Assembly (NCBI RefSeq): GCF_017876155.1
Contig: NZ_JAGINP010000003.1
Coordinates: forward strand, 124,001 to 188,000
Direction of reading: 5' to 3'
Source of the DNA: Azospirillum rugosum
GTDB taxonomy: Bacteria > Pseudomonadota > Alphaproteobacteria > Azospirillales > Azospirillaceae
Length of the DNA stretch: 64,000 nucleotides
The position numbers and the translations under genes are program-made. Below, piece after piece: positions 47,850-56,445 of the stretch. The notes below the pieces were generated by a model, which saw nothing but the letters and a program-made list of their open reading frames with translations, made no database searches and was not told where the DNA came from. Each line of letters begins with the position of its first letter. Position 1 is the stretch's first letter.

Positions 47850-48605
47850 ATGCCCGACACCGCCATTCCCGAACCTGTCGCTACCGAAATCGTTCCGTCC
47901 GTCATCGAGGGGCGCGTGGACGCGATCCAGGCCGGCCGGATCTATGGCTGGGCCTGGGACCGCTCCTACCCGAACGACCGGCTGGACGTCGAATTCCGGG
48001 CGGAGACGCCGGACGGGCGCGGCCTCGTGCTCGGGCGCACGCTGGCGGACCGTCCGCGCGAGGATCTCGTGGGCGGTGGCTTCGGCGATGGCCACCACGC
48101 CTTCGAGGCCGACCTCGTCCTGCCGCCGGACCTCGACCCGACCCGCGTCGTGGCGGTGATCCACGCGCCGAGCACGGGAACCATCACCACCTTCGTGCAG
48201 CCGAGCGCCGAGGAAAAGCTGCTGGAGCGCACGCTCGCCCCGCACCTGATGCGCATCGGCGATGGCGTCGAGGCGGCGCGCCGCGACAGCCAGAGGATCG
48301 TCGCGACCCAGCAGGGCATCGCCCGGCTGCTCCGCGACCTTCAGGAGCGCGTCGGGGCCGAGCAGGCCGGCAACGCCGCCTCCGCGGCGCAGCAGGCCGC
48401 CCACGCCGAGACTTTGGTGGACCTGAAGGAGCGCATCGCCGGGCTGGAGGTATTCCTGGTCCGCATGGACACGACCATGCGCGGCTTCGACACCGCGCTG
48501 AAGGCCAAGGCGACCTCATCGACGGCCCCGATCATCGCCGCCGGGATCGGCGCCGCCGTGGGCGCGCTGGTCGCGGCGGTCATAGGGCGCTTCATCTTCC
48601 ATTGA
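47850..48605 (+). CDS. GW-module, coiled-coil, tail-anchored protein
   Basis: A 251-residue protein in three parts. Residues 17-115 are a small beta domain with IEGRVDAIQAGRIYGWAWDR and later ADRPREDLVGGGFGDGHHAF, the same module type found in the two GT2-like proteins. Residues 120-220 form a coiled coil rich in Glu, Ala, Gln and Arg. The C-terminus is one membrane helix (IIAAGIGAAVGALVAAVIG) followed by RFIFH, as in tail-anchored proteins. GGAAGAG precedes the ATG. It could tether glycosyltransferases at the membrane; that is inference. Confidence 0.72.
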   Translation: MPDTAIPEPVATEIVPSVIEGRVDAIQAGRIYGWAWDRSYPNDRLDVEFRAETPDGRGLVLGRTLADRPREDLVGGGFGDGHHAFEADLVLPPDLDPTRVVAVIHAPSTGTITTFVQPSAEEKLLERTLAPHLMRIGDGVEAARRDSQRIVATQQGIARLLRDLQERVGAEQAGNAASAAQQAAHAETLVDLKERIAGLEVFLVRMDTTMRGFDTALKAKATSSTAPIIAAGIGAAVGALVAAVIGRFIFH

Positions 48606-48724
48606 TCCTGGACCACTGATCCCCGCAGGGACGGGTTGCAGGGCTGGCGGCGAAGCGCGCGTGGCTCTATATAGGGCGCTTCTGCCCGGGGTGCCCCCGG
48701 AGGACAGGTCAGGACGCCGTCAGC

Positions 48725-49159
48725 ATGGACCAGAACCGCTTCCCGTCGCCGCAAGCCGCCACCATCGCCGAGCGGGTCGCCAAGACCGGCATCGACGAGG
48801 CGATGATCGAATCCCTGGTCCGCACATTCTATGGCAAGATCATGGCCGACCCCGTCCTGGGGCCGATCTTCGGCGCCGCCATCACGGACTGGGAGCCGCA
48901 TCTGCAGAAGATGATGGACTTCTGGTCCTCCGTCGCGCTGCTGACCCACCGCTACGACGGCCGCCCCGTCCCGGCGCATGTCCGGCTGGACATCCGCCCG
49001 GAGCATTTCGAGCGCTGGCTGACCCTGTTCCGCGAGACCACCGCCGAGGTCTGCACGCCGGAGGCCGCGGTCTTCTTCGAGGACCGCGCGCAGAACATCG
49101 GCCGCAGCATCCAGATGGGCGTGGACTTCTTCCGCAACCAGATGGCGGCCCGGGCGTAA
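48725..49159 (+). CDS. Group III truncated hemoglobin
   Basis: A 144-residue two-over-two globin. Group III features are the sequence KMMDFWSSVALLTHRYDG in the E-helix region and HFERWLTLFRET, whose histidine is the proximal heme ligand, then TPEAAVFFEDRAQNIGRSI. Such globins bind oxygen or nitric oxide under low oxygen, but the role here is not shown. It stands alone, convergent with the PstS-like gene; a GC-rich hairpin lies right after its stop codon. Confidence 0.9.
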   Translation: MDQNRFPSPQAATIAERVAKTGIDEAMIESLVRTFYGKIMADPVLGPIFGAAITDWEPHLQKMMDFWSSVALLTHRYDGRPVPAHVRLDIRPEHFERWLTLFRETTAEVCTPEAAVFFEDRAQNIGRSIQMGVDFFRNQMAARA

Positions 49160-49160
49160 G

Positions 49161-49193
49161 CCCCCTCCCCCGCCGCCGCGGCGGAAGAGGGGG
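49161..49193. terminator. GC-rich hairpin between convergent genes
   Basis: CCCCCTC at 49161 pairs with GAGGGGG at 49187-49193, with an inner CCGCCGC/GCGGCGG stem. It follows the globin stop within three bases. The run after it on the plus strand is AAAA, not T, so it is not a textbook intrinsic terminator. Confidence 0.45.
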
Positions 49194-49202
49194 AAAACGG
49201 CC

Positions 49203-49700
49203 TTACGTCGCCCGCACCGGCTTGCCCGGCACGCCCCAGCTTTGCGTGAAGTCGCGGACGCCGGGGATGGTCATCAGGTTCGCGTCCTTCACATAGACAT
49301 ACTGCTTGGGGCCAAGCTCGTACTCGGTCAGGGTGACGCCCTTGGCCTGGCAGCGCTTCAACTCGTCCGCCTTGATCGGCCGGTCGGAGACGACCATGTC
49401 CGGCGTCTCCAGCCCAACGCCGGCGCAGAAGGCGCGGAAGCCGCTGTTGGTGCCCTCGGCCACGAGGCGGGGCTTGGTGTCGGGCGTGCCGCCGAAGCGG
49501 TCGGCCGCGGCGCCGATCGGGCCCCGCATCGCCGGGCTGCCGACGATCCAGATCCCGCGCTCCTCCGGCGGCGGCTTCGGAACGCTGGGAGCGGGCAGCG
49601 TCGCGGTCTGGCGCGGCGGCTGTTGGAAGCCGGGGAACTGGCACCCCGCCAGCACGACCGCCGCGGCAAGCGCGGCCATCCCCTTGGTGACGACTCTCAA
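49203..49700 (-). CDS. PstS-like periplasmic lipoprotein
   Basis: A 165-residue lipoprotein. I chose the TTG at 49700 because GGAGG lies five bases before it; a GTG at 49712 is the alternative. The signal ends in a lipobox, VVLAGC, so Cys is lipidated. After a Pro-rich linker, GSPAMRGPIGAAADRFGG and LVAEGTNSGFRAFCAGVG, with VVSDRPIKADELKRC, are typical of phosphate-type (PstS/PBP) domain I. Only the first lobe's length is present, versus about 300 residues for PstS. It lies 48 bp after the hybrid histidine kinase gene on the same strand and may be a ligand sensor partner. Confidence 0.7.
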   Translation of the reverse strand: MRVVTKGMAALAAAVVLAGCQFPGFQQPPRQTATLPAPSVPKPPPEERGIWIVGSPAMRGPIGAAADRFGGTPDTKPRLVAEGTNSGFRAFCAGVGLETPDMVVSDRPIKADELKRCQAKGVTLTEYELGPKQYVYVKDANLMTIPGVRDFTQSWGVPGKPVRAT

Positions 49701-49748
49701 TCGGTCCTCCACTGAAACGTTTTGTACAGTCCGACTTGGGACTAACGC

Positions 49749-52184
49749 TCAACCCGGCCGTACGGCTCCGAGATGGCGGGCGAGTGAGGCTTCCAAAAGG
49801 CGCGGCGTCACCGGCTTGTGCACCAGGGCGATGCCGTGGGCGGCAGCGTCGCGCTGCGGTTCGGGCCCGATCTCGCCGGTGATGATGATGGCGGGCACGC
49901 CATCGTCGAACATGTCGCGGATGCGCAGGATCGCCTCGGTCCCGACCCGCCCCTGGCGCAGGCGGTAGTCGGCCAGCACCACGTCGGGCCGCCGGGCGAC
50001 GGCGCGGAGCCGGGTGATCGCCTGGTCCGTGCTTCCGGCGGTCAGGACGTCGAACCCCCATTCCCGCAGCATCGTCGCCAGCCCCATCATGACGATGGCG
50101 TCGTCCTCCACCACCACGGCCAGCCGCTGCTGCTGGTTCGCCGCTTCCCGCATGGGGACCGGGCTCACCGGCTGCGGTGCGGCCGCGCAGTCCGGCCCCC
50201 GATCCATGCGCTGCACCAGGGGAACGTCGACCGAAAAGATCGAGCCGCGCCCGGGGTGCGAGACCATTTCCACCGGATGGACGAGCAGGTGCGAGAGCCG
50301 CCGCACGATGGCGAGGCCCAGGCCCAGGCCCCGGTCGCGGTCGCGCTCCGGATTGCCGACCTGATGGAACTCCTCGAAGATGCGTCCCTGCTGCTCAGGC
50401 GCGATGCCGATGCCGGTGTCGTGGACCTCGATCCGCAGCCGGTTGCCGTGCGGGGTGCAGTCGACCAGGATGCGCCCGCGCTCGGTGTAGCGGATGGCGT
50501 TGTCGACGAGGTTGCGCAGCATGCGGCCGAGCAGCACCCGGTCGCTACGCACCCGGCCGGTGCAGGGGATGACCTGCCAGCCCAGCCCCTTGGCCTCGGC
50601 GACCGGGGCAAAGGCGGCGGACAGCGGGCCGATGAGGTCGGCGATGCAGAACTCCTCAATCTGCGGGGCCACGATTCCGGCGTCGAGGCGGGAGACGTCC
50701 AGCAGGCTGTCCAGAAGGTCCTTCAGCGTGTCCAGCCCTTGCTGCAGCCGGTCGAGCACGGCGCGGCCCGGCTCGTCGGCGACGTGGGCGCGGAGCGCGC
50801 CGGCGAACAGCAGGATCGACTGCATGGGCTGGCGCAGGTCGTGGCTGGCGGACGCCAGGAAACGGCCCTTGGACCGGTCCGCCTCCTCCGCCGCCTGCTG
50901 GGCGCGGCGGATGTCGTGGATGTCCACCGCCGTGCCGATCCAGGACACGATCCGCCCCTCCTCCCGCATCGGCACGACGCGGGTGAACTGCCACCGCCAC
51001 GCGCCGTCGGCCCGCCGCACCCGCATTTCCATCTGGTAGGGAGTGCCCGCAGCGATCGCGCCGCTGCGCAGCTCCAGGAAGTGCTTGCGGTCGTCGGGGT
51101 GGACGAAGTCCCATTGGTTGGGCCCAAGCCGGTCGATCCCGGTGTAGCGCCGCCATTCGGAGTTCACGAACTCCACCGACCCGTCCGCCCGGTTGATCCA
51201 CATGAACTGCGGCGTGTGGTCGACCAGGTTGCGGAAGCGCGCCTCGCTGACCCGCAGGGCCTCCTCCGCGCGCTTGCGGGCGGTGATATCGCGCGCCACG
51301 CCGGCCACCCCGACGGTGGCGCCCGCGGCGTTGCGCAGGGGCATCACCGCGATCATCAGCACCCGGGACCCGATGCCGTCCGGAAACGGCAACTCCTCCT
51401 CCACCGTCTCCTCGCGCCCGCTTTCGACGACGCGGCGGCACAGGGCGTCGAGCCGGGCGGCGTCCTCCGCCGGGAACAGGTCGTGGTCGCACAGCCCCAC
51501 CACCTCGTCGCGGCTGCGCCCGAACAGGCGGGCGGTGGCGGAGTTGACGAGCGTGAAGCGGCGGTCGCGGTCCTTGGCAAAGATGGGGTCGCTGGCGCTC
51601 TCGATGATGCTTTCCAGCAGCGCGTGCTTCTCGCGCAGCCGCTGTTCGGCCTCGCCGGTGGCCATCTCCGCCGCGCGCACCTCCAGCTGGTGCATGGCGA
51701 GGCGGGCGAACTCCTCCAGGTCGTTGCGGCTCTCCTCGTCGAACTCCGGGCGGGGCTTCATGTCGATGATGCAGAAGGTCCCGATCAGCAGCCCGTCCGG
51801 CGTCTTCAGCGGCGCGCCCGCGTAGAAGCGCAGGTGCGGCGGTCCGGCCACCAGCTCGTTGTCGGCGAAGCGCTCATCTTGGGTCGTGTCGGGGATCACC
51901 AGAACCTGGTCTTCCAGGATGGTGAAGGCGCAGAAGGAAATCCGGCGCTCGATGGCCTCCGACACCAGGCCGAAGCGCGCCTTGCACCACTGCCGCGTCT
52001 CGTCCACCAGGTTGACCAGCGCGATCGGCGCGTCGAAGTGGCGGGACGCGAGCCGCGTCAGGCGGTCGAACACCGGTTCCGGCGGCGTGTCGAGCACGCC
52101 ATAGCCCTTGAGCTTGTCGATACGGGCAAGCTCGTTCAAAGGCCATGGCGGCTCGATGCGGCTCAATGCGGCTCCTTGTCCCAT
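49749..52184 (-). CDS. Soluble hybrid histidine kinase (GAF-PAS-PAS-HisKA-HATPase-REC)
   Basis: An 811-residue kinase. The N-terminal GAF (about 25-165, with ISFCAFTILEDQVLVIPDT) is followed by two PAS domains (about 185-305 and 315-435; FAKDRDRRFTLVN, and FMWINRADGSVEFVNSEWRR). The H-box ASHDLRQPMQSILLF is near residue 447, the ATPase N-box NLVDNAIRYT near 556, G-box GLGLGLAIV near 626, and the receiver Asp in VLADYRL near 736. No membrane segment is visible, so it senses inside the cell. A TTG at 52166 with AAGGAG five bases upstream is an equally good start. Ligand and partner are unknown. Confidence 0.92.
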   Translation of the reverse strand: MGQGAALSRIEPPWPLNELARIDKLKGYGVLDTPPEPVFDRLTRLASRHFDAPIALVNLVDETRQWCKARFGLVSEAIERRISFCAFTILEDQVLVIPDTTQDERFADNELVAGPPHLRFYAGAPLKTPDGLLIGTFCIIDMKPRPEFDEESRNDLEEFARLAMHQLEVRAAEMATGEAEQRLREKHALLESIIESASDPIFAKDRDRRFTLVNSATARLFGRSRDEVVGLCDHDLFPAEDAARLDALCRRVVESGREETVEEELPFPDGIGSRVLMIAVMPLRNAAGATVGVAGVARDITARKRAEEALRVSEARFRNLVDHTPQFMWINRADGSVEFVNSEWRRYTGIDRLGPNQWDFVHPDDRKHFLELRSGAIAAGTPYQMEMRVRRADGAWRWQFTRVVPMREEGRIVSWIGTAVDIHDIRRAQQAAEEADRSKGRFLASASHDLRQPMQSILLFAGALRAHVADEPGRAVLDRLQQGLDTLKDLLDSLLDVSRLDAGIVAPQIEEFCIADLIGPLSAAFAPVAEAKGLGWQVIPCTGRVRSDRVLLGRMLRNLVDNAIRYTERGRILVDCTPHGNRLRIEVHDTGIGIAPEQQGRIFEEFHQVGNPERDRDRGLGLGLAIVRRLSHLLVHPVEMVSHPGRGSIFSVDVPLVQRMDRGPDCAAAPQPVSPVPMREAANQQQRLAVVVEDDAIVMMGLATMLREWGFDVLTAGSTDQAITRLRAVARRPDVVLADYRLRQGRVGTEAILRIRDMFDDGVPAIIITGEIGPEPQRDAAAHGIALVHKPVTPRLLEASLARHLGAVRPG

Positions 52185-52305
52185 GCTCCGGATTCAGCGC
52201 GCCGAATGTTTTTCGGTCTAGCACAAAATCCTAGCAACATCGGCCCGGTGAGGAGCGTGCTCTTACGGACAGGGGATTCCCTGCACAAAAGTCGGGCAAA
52301 GTTCC

Positions 52306-52491
52306 TCAGCGGTCTTGCTGGTAGCCCTGATGGGTCGTGTTCTGCTTCGTATTGCCCTGGCGATCCTGCTCCTCCAGATTTTCCGGCGTCGGGCGGGTGG
52401 CCGCCTGATCGTCCTTGCTGACCTGCGGCGCGCTGCCCGGTCCCTTGTCGCTGCGTGCGGCCGGGGGGACCGGCGGCATGGATTTGGACAT
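52306..52491 (-). CDS. Small hydrophilic protein of unknown function
   Basis: A 61-residue protein opening MSKSMPPVPPAARSDKGPGS, with a Gln/Asp/Asn-rich second half ending THQGYQQDR. It appears disordered. GGAG seven bases before the ATG supports translation. It is transcribed toward the kinase gene's promoter region. I do not recognise it. Confidence 0.5.
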   Translation of the reverse strand: MSKSMPPVPPAARSDKGPGSAPQVSKDDQAATRPTPENLEEQDRQGNTKQNTTHQGYQQDR

Positions 52492-52633
52492 TCCAACTCT
52501 CCCCTGTTGCAACACCCCTCGGCAACATCCCCTTGGCGCCGGCGGTTCCCTCGCCGGAAAAGGCGCGGCATTCAAGCGCCGCACCCCCTACATGCTCTAC
52601 AAGAGACCCATGTCCTTGAACGGGGAGACAGGA

Positions 52634-53497
52634 ATGCCGGACAGCACGCCGAACCACGAATCCTCCAGCTACCGCCTTGCCTTCGAAGACCGCGACTTCC
52701 TGCTGGGCGAGCCGATGCGCGGCGTGCGCTTCATGCTCGAATACGCCAAGCCGGAGATGCACCTGAAGGCCTGGGGCATCCGCTCGACCATCGTGGTGTA
52801 TGGCAGCGCCCGCGTTCCGTCGCCCGAGACGGCGGAGCGGATGCTGCGCGAAGCCCGCACGCCCGAGGAGAAGGCGCATGCCGAGCGGCGCGCCAAGCAG
52901 GCGCCCTGGTACGAGGAGGCGCGCAAGTTCGGCCGCATCGTGTCGGAGCGGGGCGGCGCGCTGGCCCCGACGCCGGACGGGCAGCGGGACAACGTCATCG
53001 CCACCGGCGGCGGCCCCGGCCTGATGGAGGCCGCCAACCGCGGCGCGCAGGAGGCCGGCGCCCCCAGCATCGGCTTCAACATCAGCCTGCCGCACGAGCC
53101 GCACCCGAACCCCTTCAGCACGCCGGATCTGACCTTCCGCTTCCACTACTTCGCCATCCGCAAGATGCACCTGGCGATGCGGGCCAACGGGCTGGCGATC
53201 TTCCCCGGCGGCTACGGCACCTTCGACGAGGCCTTCGAGATCTTGAACCTGCGCAACACGAACAAGGCCTCCCGCCTGCCGATCGTGTTCGTCGGCCGGG
53301 ACTATTGGAACGAGGTCGTCAACTTCCAGGCTCTGGCCGACCACGGCATGATCAGCCCCGGCGACCTCGACCTGTTCGACATCGTGGACACGGCCGAGGA
53401 GGCCTGGGACTGCATGAACCGCCTGGGCCTGAAGCGCGGCGCGCCGCCGCTGGGCCCGGCGGGGACGGGCCAATCCTCGGCCGACGAGGAGGCGTGA
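52634..53497 (+). CDS. LOG-family nucleotide phosphoribohydrolase
   Basis: A 287-residue Rossmann-fold protein. The two diagnostic motifs are GGGPGLMEAANRGA near residue 125 and FPGGYGTFDEAFE near 190 (LOG consensus PGGxGTxxE). These enzymes free bases from nucleoside monophosphates; in plants and some bacteria the substrate is cytokinin riboside phosphate, while others act on AMP. Compared with the short LOG proteins (about 190 residues), an N-terminal 75-residue extension is present. The ATG has GGGGAG six bases upstream. It stands alone between convergent and divergent genes. Confidence 0.85.
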   Translation: MPDSTPNHESSSYRLAFEDRDFLLGEPMRGVRFMLEYAKPEMHLKAWGIRSTIVVYGSARVPSPETAERMLREARTPEEKAHAERRAKQAPWYEEARKFGRIVSERGGALAPTPDGQRDNVIATGGGPGLMEAANRGAQEAGAPSIGFNISLPHEPHPNPFSTPDLTFRFHYFAIRKMHLAMRANGLAIFPGGYGTFDEAFEILNLRNTNKASRLPIVFVGRDYWNEVVNFQALADHGMISPGDLDLFDIVDTAEEAWDCMNRLGLKRGAPPLGPAGTGQSSADEEA

Positions 53498-53500
53498 CGC

Positions 53501-54310
53501 TCAGCCCTGCGGCGCCGCACCCTCCTCCGCCGTCTCGGCCGGCGGGGGAGCCGCGGCGCGCAGGCCCCGGCCGAAGGGGGCGATGCGGCCGATGCCGGGG
53601 AACTTGATGGCGAGGTCCAGCGGGTCCACCCCCACGGTCAGGCCGAGGAGGTTCAGCTCCACCCCCTCCTCCGCCGCGACCAGCAGGCCGGCGGCGCCGA
53701 ACAGGTTCAGCTGCCAGCCGGTGCCGCTGGGGGCCCGTGCCACGAAGGGGGCGGCCAGGAAGTCCTTGCCGAGCGCCGTCGCCGGCAGGTCGAGGCGCAG
53801 TTCCGGCACCGCGCGCCCGACCCAGGCGGCGAAGGTGTTGCTGTTCGGGCCGGGCCACAGCCGGTATTCGCCGGCGTAGGGGTAGCGGCTCGCCGCCTCC
53901 GCGATCTTGGGGATGGCTGCCTCCGCGTCCGCCCCGCGCAGCTCGGCCAGCACCGAGGGCTGGGACCCGAACCAGCGCCCGTCGGGGTCGCGGTTGCTGA
54001 CCGACACCGCCGGCAGCCCGCGGTAGACGCGCCAGCCGATCACCTCGTAGACGGTGTAGGCGCGCGCCCCCGCCGGCTTCACCGCGAACCAGGGGTGCAC
54101 GCCGAAGGCGCCGCGCCAGGACAGGGCGCGGGCCGCGTAGACCTGGACCACCGCCTCCGCCGTGGTCGCCGGGTCGGGCGCCAGGCCCACGGGGCTGCGG
54201 TCGGCGCGGCTCCAGTCCACGCCCAGCGACGCGGAGCCCGACGCGATCACGAAGGCCGGCCCCGTCAGCAGCAGGACCAGCAGCAAAAGAAATCCCAGTA
54301 TCACCTTCAC
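53501..54310 (-). CDS. DUF3750 family protein
   Basis: A 269-residue protein starting at a GTG (54310) with a GGGAGAGG ribosome site. A single N-terminal hydrophobic segment (VILGFLLLLVLLLTGPAFVI) acts as anchor or signal. The conserved core of DUF3750 is clear: VVQVYAARALSWRGAFGVHP, YTVYEVIGWRVY, and the later LWPGPNSNTFAAWVGRAVPE. Function is unknown. The gene is convergent with the LOG gene, with stops only three bases apart. Confidence 0.85.
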   Translation of the reverse strand: MKVILGFLLLLVLLLTGPAFVIASGSASLGVDWSRADRSPVGLAPDPATTAEAVVQVYAARALSWRGAFGVHPWFAVKPAGARAYTVYEVIGWRVYRGLPAVSVSNRDPDGRWFGSQPSVLAELRGADAEAAIPKIAEAASRYPYAGEYRLWPGPNSNTFAAWVGRAVPELRLDLPATALGKDFLAAPFVARAPSGTGWQLNLFGAAGLLVAAEEGVELNLLGLTVGVDPLDLAIKFPGIGRIAPFGRGLRAAAPPPAETAEEGAAPQG

Positions 54311-54452
54311 CCGCCTCTCCCGCCTACCCTGCGGTGTTGCCCACGGCATCCTTGTTCCAATGCTACCATCGCCTCTCCGCCCCTCCCTGTTGTAGGAAAG
54401 AGACCGTGCCAATGCCCCGCGCCACCACCGACGCCATCCGAGGAACCGCCCG

Positions 54453-54917
54453 ATGACCGCCGATCCTTCAGTGTTTCCGGCTGATCTCGTCGACCGCATC
54501 ACCCGGCAGGCGCCCACCCGCGCCGCGACGGCCGAGGTCGCGCGGGCGCTCGGCTGGACGACCGGGCCCAGCAAGAAGGGCTGGAAGGTCGTGCAGCCGA
54601 CCGGCTACGTCGGCGGCATGGTCGTCCCGCCGAGCGCGGAGACGGCCGCCGCCGAAGTCTGGTTCGACCCGGACGGCCGCGAGCGCGGCCTCACCGGCCC
54701 CAGCGAGGAGTTCCCGCCCTACCTGACCAGCCTCGACACGGCACTCGGCGCCATCCCCGCGGAGCGGCGGGCCGACCTTCTGCGCCGCGCGCTGGACCGC
54801 CACCGGGACTGGCAGACCGAGTCCGGCCGGGACGACGCGGCGCTGTCGCGGCTCGCCGCCTTCGTCATCGCTGAGTGGCTGTCGGAGCGGGCCGTGCAAC
54901 GCAATGAAACGCCGTGA
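54453..54917 (+). CDS. Hypothetical protein
   Basis: A 154-residue soluble protein with no signal or membrane segment. It has an N-terminal helical region (PTRAATAEVARALGW), a strand-rich middle (GWKVVQPTGYVGGMVVPP, AEVWFDPDGRERGL) and a helical, charged C-terminus. AGGAA seven bases before the ATG supports the start. I do not recognise the family. It diverges from the DUF3750 gene. Confidence 0.65.
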   Translation: MTADPSVFPADLVDRITRQAPTRAATAEVARALGWTTGPSKKGWKVVQPTGYVGGMVVPPSAETAAAEVWFDPDGRERGLTGPSEEFPPYLTSLDTALGAIPAERRADLLRRALDRHRDWQTESGRDDAALSRLAAFVIAEWLSERAVQRNETP

Positions 54918-55416
54918 AACATCAAACGCGATGATGTCGCACGGACGATCGTCGTGAAAGGGTGGCAATGCCAGGGGGATTCACCACAAAGACACGAAGG
55001 GCACAAAGAACGTCACAAAGAGGGCCGACGCCGGCCATAGGTGTTAATCGCTGCACCAATGTGCAACGGGATTTTTTCGGCGCTGTGCGGGCGGAGTTCG
55101 GCCGTTTGTGATTTTGATCCTATAGAGTTTCGCGGGCGGACGCAACGGGAACGCGGGCTTTATCTCCCCTCTCCCGCCCCGGGAGAGGGTGGCCGCAAAG
55201 CGGCCGGGTGAGGGTCGTGCGAGGATCAAGGCGCTGATCCTTGGGTGTACCCTCACCCTCCCGCCGTTTCACGGCGGGACCCTCCCTCTCCCGGGGCGGG
55301 AGAGGGAACTCGCTCCCGTTGTTGCGCTGGCGCGTTGGTATAGGGGAGGCTTGACCGGGGCCGGATGGCCGTCACCTTTCTTGGACCGTCAATGTTCCAC
55401 GACAGGAGCGGCCACC
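54918..55416. other. Intergenic region with one large inverted repeat
   Basis: About 500 bp. Bases 54918-55160 hold no convincing gene; they include ACAAAGACACGAAGGGCACA and look like non-coding DNA. Bases 55164-55310 are a family A-related palindrome, described separately. The last part, before the lipoprotein gene, should contain its promoter, but no clear -35/-10 pair stands out. Confidence 0.5.
55164..55310. repeat. Large inverted repeat related to family A
   Basis: Outer arms CTCCCCTCTCCCGCCCCGGG and CCCGGGGCGGGAGAGG enclose secondary arms GGCCGCAAAGCGGCC and CGCCGTTTCACGGCG and a central AAGGCGCTGATCCTTG. The nested structure suggests a cruciform or cloverleaf-like RNA. Confidence 0.8.
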
Positions 55417-55809
55417 ATGCGTGCCAGCCTGAAGCGTACCAGCCTCGCCGCCGTCGCGCTCCTCCTTGCGCTGCCGGCCTGCGAGGCGTTGCAGCCGGAC
55501 TACAAGAAGGCGTCTGCAACGCATCTGAAGGGAAACGAGATCTCGTCCCTTCTCACCGGGAAGTCGATCAGCCTGTCCAACCCGCGGGGCCGGTCCTACA
55601 CCAACAGCTTCGGCCGCGACGGGCGCGTGATGATTTCCGGCGGCAAGGGCAACCTGTACGGGGACTGGAAGGTGGCCGGCGACCGCTACTGCCTGACGCT
55701 GGACGAGGACAAGCGCGAGCAGTGCATGGACATCTACAGCGTCGGCGACGGAACCTACCAGATGGTCAATTCCGACGGCACCCTGCGCAACACCTTCAAG
55801 GTGCAGTAG
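55417..55809 (+). CDS. Small lipoprotein of unknown function
   Basis: A 130-residue protein with an N-terminal signal (MRASLKRTSLAAVALLLA) ending in LPAC, a lipobox, so it should be lipidated at Cys and anchored to a membrane. The mature part is a small beta-rich domain with TGKSISLSNPRGRSYTN, GKGNLYGDWKVAGDRYCLTL and QCMDIYSVGDGTYQMV. It has a lipocalin- or SH3-like spacing of strands, but I do not recognise the family. AGGAG lies eight bases upstream of the ATG. Confidence 0.7.
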   Translation: MRASLKRTSLAAVALLLALPACEALQPDYKKASATHLKGNEISSLLTGKSISLSNPRGRSYTNSFGRDGRVMISGGKGNLYGDWKVAGDRYCLTLDEDKREQCMDIYSVGDGTYQMVNSDGTLRNTFKVQ

Positions 55810-55858
55810 CAACCCTTCGGGGCGATTTCGCCCGGAGGGTGCGCTCCATTCATAAGAC

Positions 55859-55951
55859 AGCCGTCATCCCCGCGAAGGCGGGGATCCAGAGCGTTTCGGA
55901 GCGGTACGCTGTGCGGAGTTCTGGATCCCCGCTTTCGCGGGGATGACGGTG
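55859..55951. repeat. Family D inverted repeat
   Basis: Arms CCGTCATCCCCGCGAAGGCG and CGCTTTCGCGGGGATGACGG, each continuing into GGGATCCAGA or its inverse, frame a centre of about 35 bp. The same arm type is widespread in proteobacterial genomes, as I remember. It lies after the lipoprotein gene and could end its transcript. Confidence 0.85.
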
Positions 55952-56020
55952 GTCCTGCGAATGGAATCGTGTCTCGGCGTGCGACAGCCCTGACAACCCT
56001 TCAAGCTGCAGCAACCGCGG

Positions 56021-56296
56021 TCACCAGATCGTCCGGGCCAGACGGTCGCCCTGCTGGGTGAGGCTGTCGAACCGGGCGCGGGCGGTCGGCTCGTCGGCCC
56101 AGTCCTGGGGCTGGACCACGGTGGCCACGGTCTCCGGCCGGTCGGGCGCGCTCGGCCGTTCCGCGCCGCCGGTGTTCGGAGTTTCTGATTCCAGCCCATA
56201 GGCTCGTCCGTCCCTCACCTCCAGGACGGCGAAGCGGCCGTCTTGCTCGATCAGGCGGAAGCTGCCGTTTTCGGTGACGGTGCGCGCGCTGCCCAT
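56021..56296 (-). CDS. Small hypothetical protein
   Basis: A 91-residue soluble protein (MGSARTVTENGSFRLIEQDG, ending RLARTIW). The first half has short strands (RFAVLEVRDGRAYGLES) and the second is Pro/Thr-rich and helical. There is no strong ribosome site before the chosen ATG, so the start and reality of the gene are moderate. It diverges from exbB. Confidence 0.5.
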   Translation of the reverse strand: MGSARTVTENGSFRLIEQDGRFAVLEVRDGRAYGLESETPNTGGAERPSAPDRPETVATVVQPQDWADEPTARARFDSLTQQGDRLARTIW

Positions 56297-56385
56297 GGTC
56301 GCTGCCAATCCCTGTTTGCCAATCCCTGTTTGCGGGTCCCGTTGACAACCATGCTGCGGTGCGTTCGTCGCGGCAATTTTTGCTG

Positions 56386-56406
56386 TGCAAATGAGAGTCG
56401 TTCGCA
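56386..56406. promoter_or_regulatory. Fur-type box upstream of exbB
   Basis: A 21-bp dyad: TGCAAATGA, then three bases, then TCGTTCGCA. It fits the Fur-family consensus with TGCAAATGA arms at about 15 of 19 comparable positions. It lies 40 bp before the exbB start, so iron should repress exbB-exbD-tonB. Confidence 0.65.
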
Positions 56407-56445
56407 CTATACAGGAGAGGCACACCCCAGGGACGCCCGACCGCC

